Assembly: GCF_037975245.1 (NCBI RefSeq)
Contig: NC_092581.1
Location: 7,159,501-7,223,500 of the forward strand
Length of the DNA stretch: 64,000 nt
Source of the DNA: Apostichopus japonicus
Taxonomy: Eukaryota > Echinodermata > Holothuroidea > Aspidochirotida > Stichopodidae
Direction: 5' to 3'
Shown here: in pieces, positions 1-14,688 of the stretch
How positions within the stretch are numbered: position 1 is the first letter of the stretch
Layout of the letters: each line of letters starts with the position of its first letter
Position numbers and translations under genes: made by a program
Notes under the pieces: generated by a model
Told to the model about the DNA's origin: nothing
The model's input: the letters and a program-made list of their open reading frames with translations, nothing else
Database searches by the model: none

Positions 1-296
1 GATCGGTACCGTACATTCAATTGATCGGTACGGAACATTCGATTGATCGGTACCGCACATTCGATTGATCGGTACCGTACATTCGATTAATCGGTACCAA
101 ACATTCGATTGATCGGTACGGAACATTCGATTGATCGGTACCGTACATTCGATTAATCGGTACGGAAAATTCGATTGATCGGTACGGAACATTAGATTGA
201 TCGGTACCGTACATTCGATTAATCGGTAACGAACATTCGATTGATCGATACCGCACATTCGATTGATCGGCACCGCACATTCGATTGATCGGTACG

Positions 297-1442
297 GAAC
301 ATTCGATTGATCGGTACCGTACATTCGATTAATCGGTACCACATATTCGATTGATCGGTACCGTACATTCGATTGATCGGTACTGCACATTCGATTGATC
401 GGTACGGAACATTCGATTGATCGGTACTACAAATTCGATTGATCGGTACCGTACATTCGATTGATCGGTACCGCACATTCGATTGATCGGTACGGAACAT
501 TCGATTAATCGGTAACGAACATTCGATTGATCGGTACCGCACATTCGATTGATCGGTACGGAACATTCGTTTGATCGGTACGGGACATTCGATTGATCGG
601 TACCGCACATTCGATTATTCAGTACGGAACATTCGATTGATCGGTACGGCACATTCGATTGGTCGGTACGGAACATTCGATTGATCGGTACGGAATATTC
701 GTTTGATCGGTACTGCACATTCGATTGATCGGTACGGAACATTCGATTGATCGGTACGGAACATTCGATTGATCGGTACGGAACATTCGATTGATCGGTA
801 CGGAACATTCGATTGGTCGGTACGGAATATTCGATTGATCGGTACCGCATTTTCCATTGATCAGTGCCGCACATTCGATTAATCGGTAACGAACTTTCGA
901 TTGATCGGTACGGAACATTCGATTGATCAATACCGAACATTCGATTGATCGGTACCGCACATTCGATTGATCGGTACCGCACATTCGATTGATCAGTACG
1001 GAACATTCGATTGATCGGTACCGCACTTTCGATTGATCGGTACCGTACATTCGATTAATCGGGACCACACATTCGATTGATCGGTACGGAACGTTCGATT
1101 GATCGGTACCGTACATTCGATTGATCGGTACCGCACATTCGATTGATCGGTACGGAACATTCGATTAATCGGGAACGAACATTCGATTGATCGGTACGGA
1201 ACATTCGATTGATCGGTACCGTACATTCGATTGATCGGTACGGAACATTCGATTGATCGGTACCGCACATTCCATTGATCGGTACGGAACATTCGATTGA
1301 TCGGTACCGCACATTCGATTGATCGGTACGGAACATTCGATTGATCGGTACCGCACATTCGATTGATCGGTACCGTACATTCGATTAATCGGTACCAAAC
1401 ATTCGATTGATCGGTACGGAACATTCGATTGATCGGTACCGT
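297..1442. repeat. Block A, copy 1 (matches 53251-54396)
   Basis: This 1.15-kb run of variant monomers is nearly the same, monomer for monomer, as 53251-54396. The offset is 52,954 bp, exactly 2,407 monomers. Shared diagnostic features include the GCATTTTCC marker (847 and 53801), ATTATTCAG (613 and 53569) and a CATTCCATTG monomer (near 1270 and 54224). Differences are scattered single bases, for example ATCAGTACGG at 992 against ATCGGTACGG at the partner position. The similarity ends where CCGTAC (1442) meets CCGCTC in the partner. Confidence 0.85.
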
Positions 1443-2343
1443 ACATTCGATTGATCGGTACTGCACATTCGATTGATCGGTACGGAACATTCGATTAATC
1501 GGAAACGAACATTCGATTGATCGGTACCGCACATTCGATTGATCGGAACCGCACATTCGATTGATCGGTACGGAACATTCGATTGATCGGTACGGAACAT
1601 TCGATTGATCGGTAACGCACATTCGATTGATCGGTACGGAACATTCGATTGATCGGTACCGTACATTCGATTAATCGGTACCACATATTCGATTGATCGG
1701 TACCGTACATTCGATTGATCGGTACTGCACATTCGATTGATCGGTACGTAACATTCGATTGATCGGTAACGAACATTCGATTGATCGGTACCGCACATTA
1801 GATTGATCGCCACCGCACATTCGATTGATCGGTGCGGAACATTCGATTGATCGGTACGGAACATTCGATTGATCGGTACCGCACATTCGATTGATCGGTA
1901 CCGAACATTCGATTGATCGGTATCGTACGTTCGATTAATCGGTACGGAACATTCTATTGATCGGTACGGAACATTCGATTGATCGGTACCGTACATTCGA
2001 TTGATCGGTACGGAACATTCGATTGATCGGTACGGAACATTCGATTGATCGGTACCGCACATTCGATTGATCGGTACCGCACATTCGATTGATCGGTACG
2101 GAACATTCGATTGATCGGTACTACACATTCGATTGATCGGTACAGAACATTCGATTGATCGGCACCGCACATTCGATTGATCGGTACGGAACATTCGATT
2201 GATCGGTACCGTACATTCGATTGATCGGTACCGCACATTCGATTGATCGGTACGGAACATTCGTTTGATCGGTACGGAACATTCGATTGATCGGTACCGC
2301 ACATTCGATTATTCAGTACGGAACATTCGATTGATCGGTACGG
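1354..2343. repeat. Block B, 45-monomer unit, copy 1 of 3
   Basis: This 990-bp block is repeated at 2740-3729 (offset 1,386 bp, 63 monomers) and again at 6414-7403. It starts in a TACCGTAC then AATCGGTACCAAAC phrase and ends after an ATTATTCAG phrase. Diagnostic monomers inside are GATCGCCACCGC near 1806, AACATTCTATTG near 1955, and a TCGGTATCGTAC monomer near 1918. It differs from copy 2 at a few single bases, for example GATCGGTAAC here against AATCGGTAAC near 3155. Confidence 0.88.
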
Positions 2344-2344
2344 C

Positions 2345-5228
2345 ACATTCGATTGGTCGGTACGGAACATTCGATTGATCGGTACGGAATATTCGTTTGA
2401 TCGGTACTGCACATTCGATTGATCGGTACGGAACATTCGATTGATCGGTACGGAACATTCGATTGATCGGTACGGAACATTCGATTGATCGGTACGGAAC
2501 ATTCGATTGGTCGGTACGGAATATTCGATTGATCGGTACCGCATTTTCCATTGATCAGTGCCGCACATTCGATTAATCGGTAACGAACTTTCGATTGATC
2601 GGTACGGAACATTCGATTGATCAATAGCGAACATTCGATTGATCGGTACCGCACATTCGATTGATCAGTACGGAACATTCGATTGATCGGTACCGCACTT
2701 TCGATTGATCGGTACCGTACATTCGATTAATCGGGACCACACATTCGATTGATCGGTACCGTACATTCGATTAATCGGTACCAAACATTCGATTGATCGG
2801 TACGGAACATTCGATTGATCGGTACCGTACATTCGATTGATCGGTACTGCACATTCGATTGATCGGTACGGAACATTCGATTAATCGGAAACGAACATTC
2901 GATTGATCGGTACCGCACATTCGATTGATCGGAACCGCACATTCGATTGATCGGTACGGAACATTCGATTGATCGGTACGGAACATTCGATTGATCGGTA
3001 ACGCACATTCGATTGATCGGTACGGAACATTCGATTGATCGGTACCGTACATTCGATTAATCGGTACCACATATTCGATTGATCGGTACCGTACATTCGA
3101 TTGATCGGTACTGCACATTCGATTGATCGGTACGTAACATTCGATTAATCGGTAACGAACATTCGATTGATCGGTACCGCACATTAGATTGATCGCCACC
3201 GCACATTCGATTGATCGGTGCGGAACATTCGATTGATCGGTACGGAACATTCGATTGATCGGTACCGCACATTCGATTGATCGGTACCGAACATTCGATT
3301 GATCGGTATCGTACATTCGATTAATCGGTACGGAACATTCTATTGATCGGTACGGAACATTCGATTGATCGGTACCGTACATTCGATTGATCGGTACGGA
3401 ACATTCGATTGATCGGTACGGAACATTCGATTGATCGGTACCGCACATTCGATTGATCGGTACCGCACATTCGATTGATCGGTACGGAACATTCGATTGA
3501 TCGGTACTACACATTCGATTGATCGGTACAGAACATTCGATTGATCGGCACCGCACATTCGATTGATCGGTACGGAACATTCGATTGATCGGTACCGTAC
3601 ATTCGATTGATCGGTACCGCACATTCGATTGATCGGTACGGAACATTCGTTTGCTCGGTACGGGACATTCGATTGATCGGTACCGCACATTCGATTATTC
3701 AGTACGGAACATTCGATTGATCGGTACGGAACATTCGATTGATCGGTACGGAACATTCGATTAATCGGGAACGAACATTCGATTGATCGGTACCGCACAT
3801 TCGATTGATCGGTACGGAACATTCGATTGATCGGTACCGTACATTCGATTGATCGGTACGGAACATTCGATTGATCGGTACCGCACATTCCATTGATCGG
3901 TACGGAACATTCGATTGATCGGTACCGCACATTCGATTGATCGGTACGGAACATTCGATTGATCGGTACCGCACATTCGATTGATCGGTACCGTACATTC
4001 GATTAATCGGTACCAAACATTCGATTGATCGGTACGGAACATTCGATTGATCGGTACCGTACATTCGATTGATCGGTACTGCACATTCGATTGATCGGTA
4101 CGGAACATTCGATTAATCGGTAACGAACATTCGATTGATCGGTACCGCACATTCGATTGATCGGCACCGCACATTCGATTGATCGGTACGGAACATTCGA
4201 TTGATCGGTACGGAACATTCGATTGATCGGTACCGCACATTCGATTGATCGGTACGGAACATTCGATTGATCGGTACCGTACATTCGATTAATCGGTACC
4301 ACATATTCGATTGATCGGTACCGCACATTCGATTGATCGGTACGGAACATTTGATTGATCGGAACTACACATTCGATTGATCGGTACCGGACATTCGATT
4401 GATCGGTACCGCACATTCGATTGATCGGTACGGAACATTCGATTGATCGGTACTACACATTCGATTGATCGGTACCGTACATTCGATTGATCGGCACCGC
4501 ACATTCGATTGATCGGTACGGAACATTCGATTGATCGGTACGGAACATTCGATTGATCGGTACCGCACATTCGATTGATCGGTACGGAACATTCGATTGA
4601 TCGGTACGGAACATTCGATTGATCGGTACTACAAATTCGATTGATCGGTACCGTACATTCGATTGATCGGTACCGCACATTCGATTGATCGGTACGGAAC
4701 ATTCGATTAATCGGTAACGAACATTCGATTGATCGGTACGGAACATTCGATTGATCGGTACCGCACATTCGATTGATCGGTACGGAACATTCGATTGATC
4801 GGTACGGAACATTCGATTGATCGGTACTACAAATTCGATTGATCGGTACCGTACATTCGATTGATCGGTACCGCACATTCGATTGATCGGTACGGAACAT
4901 TCGATTAATCGGTAACGAACATTCGATTGATCGGTGCCGCACATTCGATTGATCGGTACGGAACATTCGTTTGATCGGTACGGAACATTCGATTGATCGG
5001 TACCGCACATTCGATTATTCAGTACGGAACATTCGATTGATCGGTACGGCACATTCGATTGATCGGTACGGAACATTCGATTGATCGGTACGGAACATTC
5101 GATTGATCGGTACCGTACATTCGATTAATCGGTACCACATATTCGATTGATCGGTACCGTACATTCGTTTGATCGGTACTGCACATTCGATTGATCGGTA
5201 CCGTACATTCGATTAATCGGTAACGAAC
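2345..5228. repeat. Segmental duplication C, copy 1
   Basis: This 2.88-kb segment is duplicated at 5997-8902. The offset is 3,652 bp (166 monomers) up to about 2640 and 3,674 bp (167 monomers) beyond it, because copy 2 has one extra monomer. The pair shares a GATCAATAGCG variant (2618 and 6270), whereas other copies of that marker read ATCAATACCG, so the two are direct relatives. Similarity ends at GAACATT (5228) against GAACTTT. Confidence 0.9.
2740..3729. repeat. Block B, copy 2 of 3
   Basis: This is the second copy of the 45-monomer block, 63 monomers downstream of the first. It also lies inside the larger duplicated segment 2345-5228, so the third copy (6414-7403) is derived from this one rather than from copy 1. 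A shared TTTGCTCGG monomer near 3652 and 7326, where copy 1 has TTTGATCGG, supports that order. Confidence 0.88.
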
Positions 5229-6292
5229 ATTCGATTGATCGGTACCGCACATTCGATTGATCGCCACCGCACATTCGATTGATCGGTGCGGAACATTCGA
5301 TTGATCGGTACGGAACATTCGATTGATCGGTACCGCACATTCGATTGATCGGTACCGCACATTCGATTGATCGGTACCGTACATTCGATTAATCGGTACT
5401 ACACATTCGATTGATCGGTACGGAACATTCGATTGATCGGTACCGTACATTCGATTGATCGGTACGGAACATTCGATTGATCGGTACGGAACATTCGATT
5501 GATCGGTACCGCACATTCGATTGATCGGTACCGCACATTCGATTGATCGGTACGGAACATTCGATTGATCGGCACTACACATTCGATTGATCGGTACCGT
5601 ACATTCGATTGATCGGCACCGCACATTCGATTGATCGGTACGGAACATTCGATTGATCGGTACGGAACATTCGATTGATCGGTACCGCACATTCGATTGA
5701 TCGGTACGGAACATTCGATTGATCGGTACGGAACATTCGATTGATCGGTACTACAAATTCGATTGATCGGTACCGTACATTCGATTGATCGGTACCGCAC
5801 ATTCGATTGATCGGTACGGAACATTCGATTAATCGGTAACGAACATTCGATTGATCGGTACCGCACATTCGATTGATCGGTACGGAACATTCGATTGATC
5901 GGTACGGCACATTCGATTGGTCGGTACCGCACATTCGATTGATCGGTACGGAACATTCGATTGATCGGTACGGAACATTCGATTGATCGGTACTGCACAT
6001 TCGATTGGTCGGTACGGAACATTCGATTGATCGGTACGGAATATTCGTTTGATCGGTACTGCACATTCGATTGATCGGTACGGAACATTCGATTGATCGG
6101 TACGGAACATTCGATTGATCGGTACGGAACATTCGATTGATCGGTACGGAACATTCGATTGGTCGGTACGGAATATTCGATTGATCGGTACCGCATTTTC
6201 CATTGATCAGTGCCGCACATTCGATTAATCGGTAACGAACTTTCGATTGATCGGTACGGAACATTCGATTGATCAATAGCGAACATTCGATT

Positions 6293-6336
6293 GATCGGTA
6301 CCGCACATTCGATTGATCGGTACCGCACATTCGATT
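6293..6336. repeat. Single-monomer expansion
   Basis: Two identical consecutive CGC-type monomers occur here. The otherwise matching segment at 2641-2662 has only one. The rest of the segment matches on both sides, so a 22-bp gain or loss happened after the 3.7-kb duplication. Confidence 0.85.
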
Positions 6337-6413
6337 GATCAGTACGGAACATTCGATTGATCGGTACCGCACTTTCGATTGATCGGTACCGTACATTCGA
6401 TTAATCGGGACCA

Positions 6414-7403
6414 CACATTCGATTGATCGGTACCGTACATTCGATTAATCGGTACCAAACATTCGATTGATCGGTACGGAACATTCGATTGATCGGTACC
6501 GTACATTCGATTGATCGGTACTGCACATTCGATTGATCGGTACGGAACATTCGATTAATCGGAAACGAACATTCGATTGATCGGTACCGCACATTCGATT
6601 GATCGGAACCGCACATTCGATTGATCGGTACGGAACATTCGATTGATCGGTACGGAACATTCGATTGATCGGTACCGCACATTCGATTGATCGGTACGGA
6701 ACATTCGATTGATCGGTACCGTACATTCGATTAATCGGTACCACATATTCGATTGATCGGTACCGTACATTCGATTGATCGGTACTGCACATTCGATTGA
6801 TCGGTACGTAACATTCGATTAATCGGTAACGAACATTCGATTGATCGGTACCGCACATTAGATTGATCGCCACCGCACATTCGATTGATCGGTGCGGAAC
6901 ATTCGATTGATCGGTACGGAACATTCGATTGATCGGTACCGCACATTCGATTGATCGGTACCGAACATTCGATTGATCGGTATCGTACATTCGATTAATC
7001 GGTACGGAACATTCTATTGATCGGTACGGAACATTCGATTGATCGGTACCGTACATTCGATTGATCGGTACGGAACATTCGATTGATCGGTACGGAACAT
7101 TCGATTGATCGGTACCGCACATTCGATTGATCGGTACCGCACATTCGATTGATCGGTACGGAACATTCGATTGATCGGTACTACACATTCGATTGATCGG
7201 TACAGAACATTCGATTGATCGGCACCGCACATTCGATTGATCGGTACGGAACATTCGATTGATCGGTACCGTACATTCGATTGATCGGTACCGCACATTC
7301 GATTGATCGGTACGGAACATTCGTTTGCTCGGTACGGGACATTCGATTGATCGGTACCGCACATTCGATCATTCAGTACGGAACATTCGATTGATCGGTA
7401 CGG
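6414..7403. repeat. Block B, copy 3 of 3
   Basis: This is the third copy, 3,674 bp (167 monomers) downstream of copy 2, carried along in the larger segmental duplication 5997-8902. The ATTATTCAG phrase at its right end has become ATCATTCAG (near 7367). Confidence 0.88.
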
Positions 7404-9165
7404 AACATTCGATTGATCGGTACGGAACATTCGATTAATCGGGAACGAACATTCGATTGATCGGTACCGCACATTCGATTGATCGGTACGGAACATTCGA
7501 TTGATCGGTACCGTACATTCGATTGATCGGTACGGAACATTCGATTGATCGGTACCGCACATTCCATTGATCGGTACGGAACATTCGATTGATCGGTACC
7601 GCACATTCGATTGATCGGTACGGAACATTCGATTGATCGGTACCGCACATTCGATTGATCGGTACCGTACATTCGATTAATCGGTACCAAACATTCGATT
7701 GATCGGTACGGAACATTCGATTGATCGGTACCGTACATTCGATTGATCGGTACTGCACATTCGATTGATCGGTACGGAACATTCGATTAATCGGTAACGA
7801 ACATTCGATTGATCGGTACCGCACATTCGATTGATCGGCACCGCACATTCGATTGATCGGTACGGAACATTCGATTGATCGGTACGGAACATTCGATTGA
7901 TCGGTACCGCACATTCGATTGATCGGTACGGAACATTCGATTGATCGGTACCGTACATTCGATTAATCGGTACCACATATTCGATTGATCGGTACCGCAC
8001 ATTCGATTGATCGGTACGGAACATTTGATTGATCGGTACTACACATTCGATTGATCGGTACCGGACATTCGATTGATCGGTACCGCACATTCGATTGATC
8101 GGTACGGAACATTCGATTGATCGGTACTACACATTCGATTGATCGGTACCGTACATTCGATTGATCGGCACCGCACATTCGATTGATCGGTACGGAACAT
8201 TCGATTGATCGGTACGGAACATTCGATTGATCGGTACCGCACATTCGATTGATCGGTACGGAACATTCGATTGATCGGTACGGAACATTCGATTGATCGG
8301 TACTACAAATTCGATTGATCGGTACCGTACATTCGATTGATCGGTACCGCACATTCGATTGATCGGTACGGAACATTCGATTAATCGGTAACGAACATTC
8401 GATTGATCGGTACGGAACATTCGATTGATCGGTACCGCACATTCGATTGATCGGTACGGAACATTCGATTGATCGGTACGGAACATTCGATTGATCGGTA
8501 CTACAAATTCGATTGATCGGTACCGTACATTCGATTGATCGGTACCGCACATTCGATTGATCGGTACGGAACATTCGATTAATCGGTAACGAACATTCGA
8601 TTGATCGGTGCCGCACATTCGATTGATCGGTACGGAACATTCGTTTGATCGGTACGGAACATTCGATTGATCGGTACCGCACATTCGATTATTCAGTACG
8701 GAACATTCGATTGATCGGTACGGCACATTCGATTGATCGGTACGGAACATTCGATTGATCGGTACGGAACATTCGATTGATCGGTACCGTACATTCGATT
8801 AATCGGTACCACATATTCGATTGATCGGTACCGTACATTCGTTTGATCGGTACTGCACATTCGATTGATCGGTACCGTACATTCGATTAATCGGTAACGA
8901 ACTTTCGATTGATCGGTACGGAACACTCGATTGATCAATACCGAACATTCGATTGATCGGTACCGCACATTCGATTGATCGGTACGGAACATTCGATTGA
9001 TCGGTACCGCACATTCGATTGATCGGTACCGTACATTCGATTAATCGGTACCACACATTCGATTGATCGGTACGGAACATTCGATTGATCGGTACCGTAC
9101 ATTCGATTGATCGGTACTGCACATTCGATTGATCGGTACGGAATATTCGATTAATCGGGAACGAA

Positions 9166-10133
9166 CATTCGATTGATCGGTACCGCACATTCGATTGATC
9201 GGTACGGAACATTCGATTGATCGGTACCGTACATTCGATTGATCGGTACGACACATTCGATTGATCGGTACGGAACATTCGATTGATCGGTACCGTACAT
9301 TCGATTGATCGGTACTGCACATTCGATTGATCGGTAAGTAACATTCGATTAATCGGTAACGAACATTCCATTGATCGGTACCGCACATTGGATTGATCGC
9401 CACCGCACATTCGATTGATCGGTGCGGAACATTCGATTGATCGGTACGGAACATTCGATTGATCGGTACCGCACATTCGATTGATCGGTACCGCACATTC
9501 GATTGATCGGTATCGTACATTCGATTAATCGGTACGGAACATTCGATTGATCGGTACGGAACATTCGATTGATCGGTACCGTACATTCGATTGATCGGTA
9601 CGGAACATTCGATTGATCGGTACGGAACATTCGATTGATCGGTACCGCACATTCGATTGATCGGAACCGCACATTCGATTGATCGGTACGGAACATTCGA
9701 TTGATCGGTACTACACATTCGATTAATCGGTACCGTACATTCGATTGATCGGCACCGCACATTCGATTGATCGGTACGGAACATTCGTTTGATCGGTACG
9801 GGACATTCGATTGATCGGTACCGCACATTCGATTATTCAGTACGGAACATTCGATTGATCGGTACGGCACATTCGATTGGTCGGTACGGAACATTCGATT
9901 GATCGGTACGGAATATTCGTTTGATCGGTACTGCACATTCGATTGATCGGTACGGAACATTCGATTGATCGGTACGGAACATTCGATTGATCGGTACCGC
10001 ACATTCGATTGATCGGTACCGCACATTCGATTGATCGGTACGGAACATTCGATTGATCGGCACTACACATTCGATTGATCGGTACCGTACATTCGATTGA
10101 TCGGCACCGCACATTCGATTGATCGGTACGGAA
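9166..10133. repeat. 44-monomer tandem duplication, copy 1
   Basis: This is the first copy of a 968-bp unit that is immediately repeated. It includes a GGTAAGTAAC monomer near 9335, GAACATTCCATTG near 9361, a CACATTGGATTG then ATCGCCACC pair near 9386, and the ATTATTCAG phrase near 9831. The immediate tandem arrangement is what unequal exchange one register out would produce. Confidence 0.9.
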
Positions 10134-11118
10134 CATTCGATTGATCGGTACCGCACATTCGATTGATCGGTACGGAACATTCGATTGATCGGTACCGTAC
10201 ATTCGATTGATCGGTACGACACATTCGATTGATCGGTACGGAACATTCGATTGATCGGTACCGTACATTCGATTGATCGGTACTGCACATTCGATTGATC
10301 GGTAAGTAACATTCGATTAATCGGTAACGAACATTCCATTGATCGGTACCGCACATTGGATTGATCGCCACCGCACATTCGATTGATCGGTGCGGAACAT
10401 TCGATTGATCGGTACGGAACATTCGATTGATCGGTACCGCACATTCGATTGATCGGTACCGCACATTCGATTGATCGGTATCGTACATTCGATTAATCGG
10501 TACGGAACATTCGATTGATCGGTACGGAACATTCGATTGATCGGTACCGTACATTCGATTGATCGGTACGGAACATTCGATTGATCGGTACGGAACATTC
10601 GATTGATCGGTACCGCACATTCGATTGATCGGAACCGCACATTCGATTGATCGGTACGGAACATTCGATTGATCGGTACTACACATTCGATTAATCGGTA
10701 CCGTACATTCGATTGATCGGCACCGCACATTCGATTGATCGGTACGGAACATTCGTTTGATCGGTACGGGACATTCGATTGATCGGTACCGCACATTCGA
10801 TTATTCAGTACGGAACATTCGATTGATCGGTACGGCACATTCGATTGGTCGGTACGGAACATTCGATTGATCGGTACGGAATATTCGTTTGATCGGTACT
10901 GCACATTCGATTGATCGGTACGGAACATTCGATTGATCGGTACGGAACATTCGATTGATCGGTACCGCACATTCGATTGATCGGTACCGCACATTCGATT
11001 GATCGGTACGGAACATTCGATTGATCGGCACTACACATTCGATTGATCGGTACCGTACATTCGATTGATCGGCACCGCACATTCGATTGATCGGTACGGA
11101 ACATTCGATTGATCGGTA
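10134..11118. repeat. 44-monomer tandem duplication, copy 2
   Basis: This is the second copy, with all the diagnostic variants of copy 1 displaced by exactly 968 bp (GGTAAGTAAC near 10303, CATTGGATTG near 10354, ATTATTCAG near 10799). Matching runs to about 11118, where TACGG here meets TACCG in copy 1. By eye I found essentially no differences, which makes it one of the youngest duplications in the window. Confidence 0.9.
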
Positions 11119-14100
11119 CGGAACATTCGATTGATCGGTACCGCACATTCGATTGATAGGTACGGAACATTCGATTGATCGGTACGGAACATTCGATTGA
11201 TCGGTACTACAAATTCGATTGATCGGTACCGTACATTCGATTGATCGGTACCGCACATTCGATTGATCGGTACGGAACATTCGATTAATCGGTAACGAAC
11301 ATTCGATTGATCGGTACCGCACATTCGATTGATCGGTACGGAACATTCGATTGATCGGTACGGCACATTCGATTGGTCGGTACCGCACATTCGATTGATC
11401 GGTACGGAACATTCGATTGATCGGTACGGAACATTCGATTGATCGGTACTGCACATTCGATTGATCGGTACGGAATATTCGTTTGATCGGTACTGCACAT
11501 TCGATTGATCGGTACCGCACATTCGATTGATCGCCACCGCACATTCGATTGATCGGTGCGGAACATTCGATTGATCGGTACGGAACATTCGATTGATCGG
11601 TACCGCACATTCGATTGATCGGTACCGCACATTCGATTGATCGGTACCGTACATTCGATTAATCGGTACTACACATTCGATTGATCGGTACGGAACATTC
11701 GATTGATCGGTACCGTACATTCGATTGATCGGTACGGAACATTCGATTGATCGGTACGGAACATTCGATTGATCGGTACCGCACATTCGATTGATCGGTA
11801 CCGCACATTCGATTGATCGGTACGGAACATTCGATTGATCGGTACGGAACATTCGATTGATCGGTACCGTACATTCGATTGATCGGCACCGCACATTCAA
11901 TTGATCGGTACGGAACATTCGATTGATCGGTACGGAACATTCGATTGATCGGTACGGATCATTCGATTGATCGGTACTACAAATTCGATTGATCGGTACC
12001 GTACATTCGATTGATCGGTACCGCACATTCGATTGATCGGTACGGAACATTCGATTAATCGGTAACGAACATTCGATTGATCGGTACCGCACATTCGATT
12101 GATCGGTACGGAACATTCGTTTGATCGGTACGGGACATTCGATTGATCGGTACCGCACATTCGATTATTCAGTACGGAACATTCGATTGATCGGTTCGGC
12201 ACATTCGATTGGTCGGTACCGCACATTCGATTGATCGGTACGGAACATTCGATTGATCGGTACGGAACATTCGATTGATCGGTACGGAACATTCGATTGA
12301 TCGGTACGGAACATTCGATTGATCGGTACGGAATATTCGTTTGATCAGTACTGCACATTCGATTGATCGGTACCGCATTTTCCATTGATCAGTGCCGCAC
12401 ATTCGATTAATCGGTAACGAACTTTCGATTGATCGGTACGGAACATTCAATTGATCAATACCGAACATTCGATTGATCGGTACCGCACATTCGATTGATC
12501 GGTACCGCACATTCGATTGATCGGTACGGAACATTCGATTGATCGGTACCGCACATTCGATTGATCGGTACCGTACATTCGATTAATCGGTACCACACAT
12601 TCGATTGATCGGTACGGAACATTCGATTGATCGGTACCGTACATTCGATTGATCGGTACTGCACATTCGATTGATCGGTACGGAATATTCGATTAATCGG
12701 GAACGAACATTCGATTGATCGATACCGCACATTCGATTGATCGGTACGGAACATTCGATTGATCGGTACCGTACATTCGATTGATCGGTACGACACATTC
12801 GATTGATCGGTACGGAACATTCGATTGATCGGTACCGTACATTCGATTGATCGGTACTGCACATTCGATTGATCGGTAAGTAACATTCGATTAATCGGTA
12901 ACGAACATTCGATTGATCGGTACCGCACATTGGATTGATCGCCACCGCACATTCGATTGATCGGTACCGCACATTCGATTGATCGGTACGGAACATTCGA
13001 TTAATCGGTAACGAACATTCGATTGATCGGTACCGCACATTCGATTGATCGGTACGGAACATTCGTTTGATCGGTACGGGACATTCGATTGATCGGTACC
13101 GCACATTCGATTATTCAGTACGGAACATTCGATTGATCGGTTCGGCACATTCGATTGGTCGGTACCGCACATTCGATTGATCGGTACGGAACATTCGATT
13201 GATCGGTACGGAACATTCGATTGATCGGTACGGAACATTCGATTGATCGGTACGAAACATTCGATTGATCGGTACCGCATTTTCCATTGATCAGTGCCGC
13301 ACATTCGATTAATCGGTAACGAACTTTCGATTGATCGGTACGGAACACTCGATTGATCAATACCGAACATTCGATTGATCGGTACCGCACATTCGATTGA
13401 TCGGTACGGAACATTCGATTGATCGGTACTGCACATTCGATTGATCGGTACCGTACATTCGATTAATCGGTACCACACATTCGATTGATCGGTACGGAAC
13501 ATTCGATTGATCGGTACCGTACATTCGATTGATCGGTACTGCACATTCGATTGATCGGTACGGAATATTCGATTAATCGGGAACGAACATTCGATTGATC
13601 GGTACCGCACATTCGATTGATCGGTACGGAACATTCGATTGATCGGTACCGTACATTCGATTGATCGGTACGACACATTCGATTGATCGGTACGGAACAT
13701 TCGATTGATCGGTACCGTACATTCGATTGATCGGTACTGCACATTCGATTGATCGGTAAGTAACATTCGATTAATCGGTAACGAACATTCGATTGATCGG
13801 TACCGCACATTGGATTGATCGCCACCGCACATTCGATTGATCGGTGCGGAACATTCGATTGATCGGTACGGAACATTCGATTGATCGGTACCGCACATTC
13901 GATTGATCGGTACCGCACATTCGATTGATCGGTATCGTACATTCGATTAATCGGTACTACACATTCGATTGATCGGTACGGAACATTCGATTGATCGGTA
14001 CCGTACATTCGATTGATCGGTACGGAACATTCGATTGATCGGTACGGAACATTCGATTGATCGGTACCGCACATTCGATTGATCGGAACCGCACATTCGA

Positions 14101-14688
14101 TTGATCGGTACGGAACATTCGATTGATCGGTACTACACATTCGATTAATCGGTACCGTACATTCGATTGATCGGCACCGCACATTCGATTGATCGGTACG
14201 GAACATTCGTTTGATCGGTACGGGACATTCGATTGATCGGTACCGCACATTCGATTATTCAGTACGGAACATTCGATTGATCGGTACGGCACATTCGATT
14301 GGTCGGTACGGAACATTCGATTGATCGGTACGGAATATTCGTTTGATCGGTACTGCACATTCGATTGATCGGTACGGAACATTCGATTGATCGGTCCGGA
14401 ACATTCGATTGATCGGTACGGAACATTCGATTAATCGGTACGGAACATTCGATTGATCGGTACGGAATATTCGTTTGATCGGTACTACACATTCGATTGA
14501 TCGGTACCGCATTTTCCATTGATCAGTGCCGCACATTCGATTAATCGGTAACGAACTTTCGATTGATCGGTACGGAACATTCGATTGATCAATACCGAAC
14601 ATTCGATTGATCGGTACCGCTCATTCGATTGATCGGTATCGCACATTCGATTGATCGGTACGGAACATTCGATTGATCGGTACCGTAC
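10915..14688. repeat. Segmental duplication D, copy 1
   Basis: This is a roughly 3.8-kb segment followed directly by its copy at 14699-18714. The offset changes stepwise: 3,784 bp at the left, 3,806 bp near 11.66 kb, 3,718 bp from about 11.7 to 14.2 kb, and 4,026 bp at the right. These are 172, 173, 169 and 183 monomers, so several monomer-unit gains and losses have accumulated since duplication. Shared markers include GCATTTTCC at 12375 and 16093. Confidence 0.8.

Larger units (their letters stand above)
5997..8902. repeat. Segmental duplication C, copy 2
   Basis: This is the partner of 2345-5228, with one added monomer at 6293-6336 and scattered single-base differences (for example TACTACAC near 8036 where copy 1 has AACTACAC). 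About 770 bp of other satellite separates the two copies. Confidence 0.9.

Noticed and set aside
842-858. Recurrent minus-strand ATG at the GCATTTTCCAT variant giving reading frames that start Met-Glu-Asn-Ala
   Set aside because: The ATG arises from a single change in a satellite monomer and simply tracks copies of that variant. Downstream it is the same cyclic repeat, ending at different stops in different copies.
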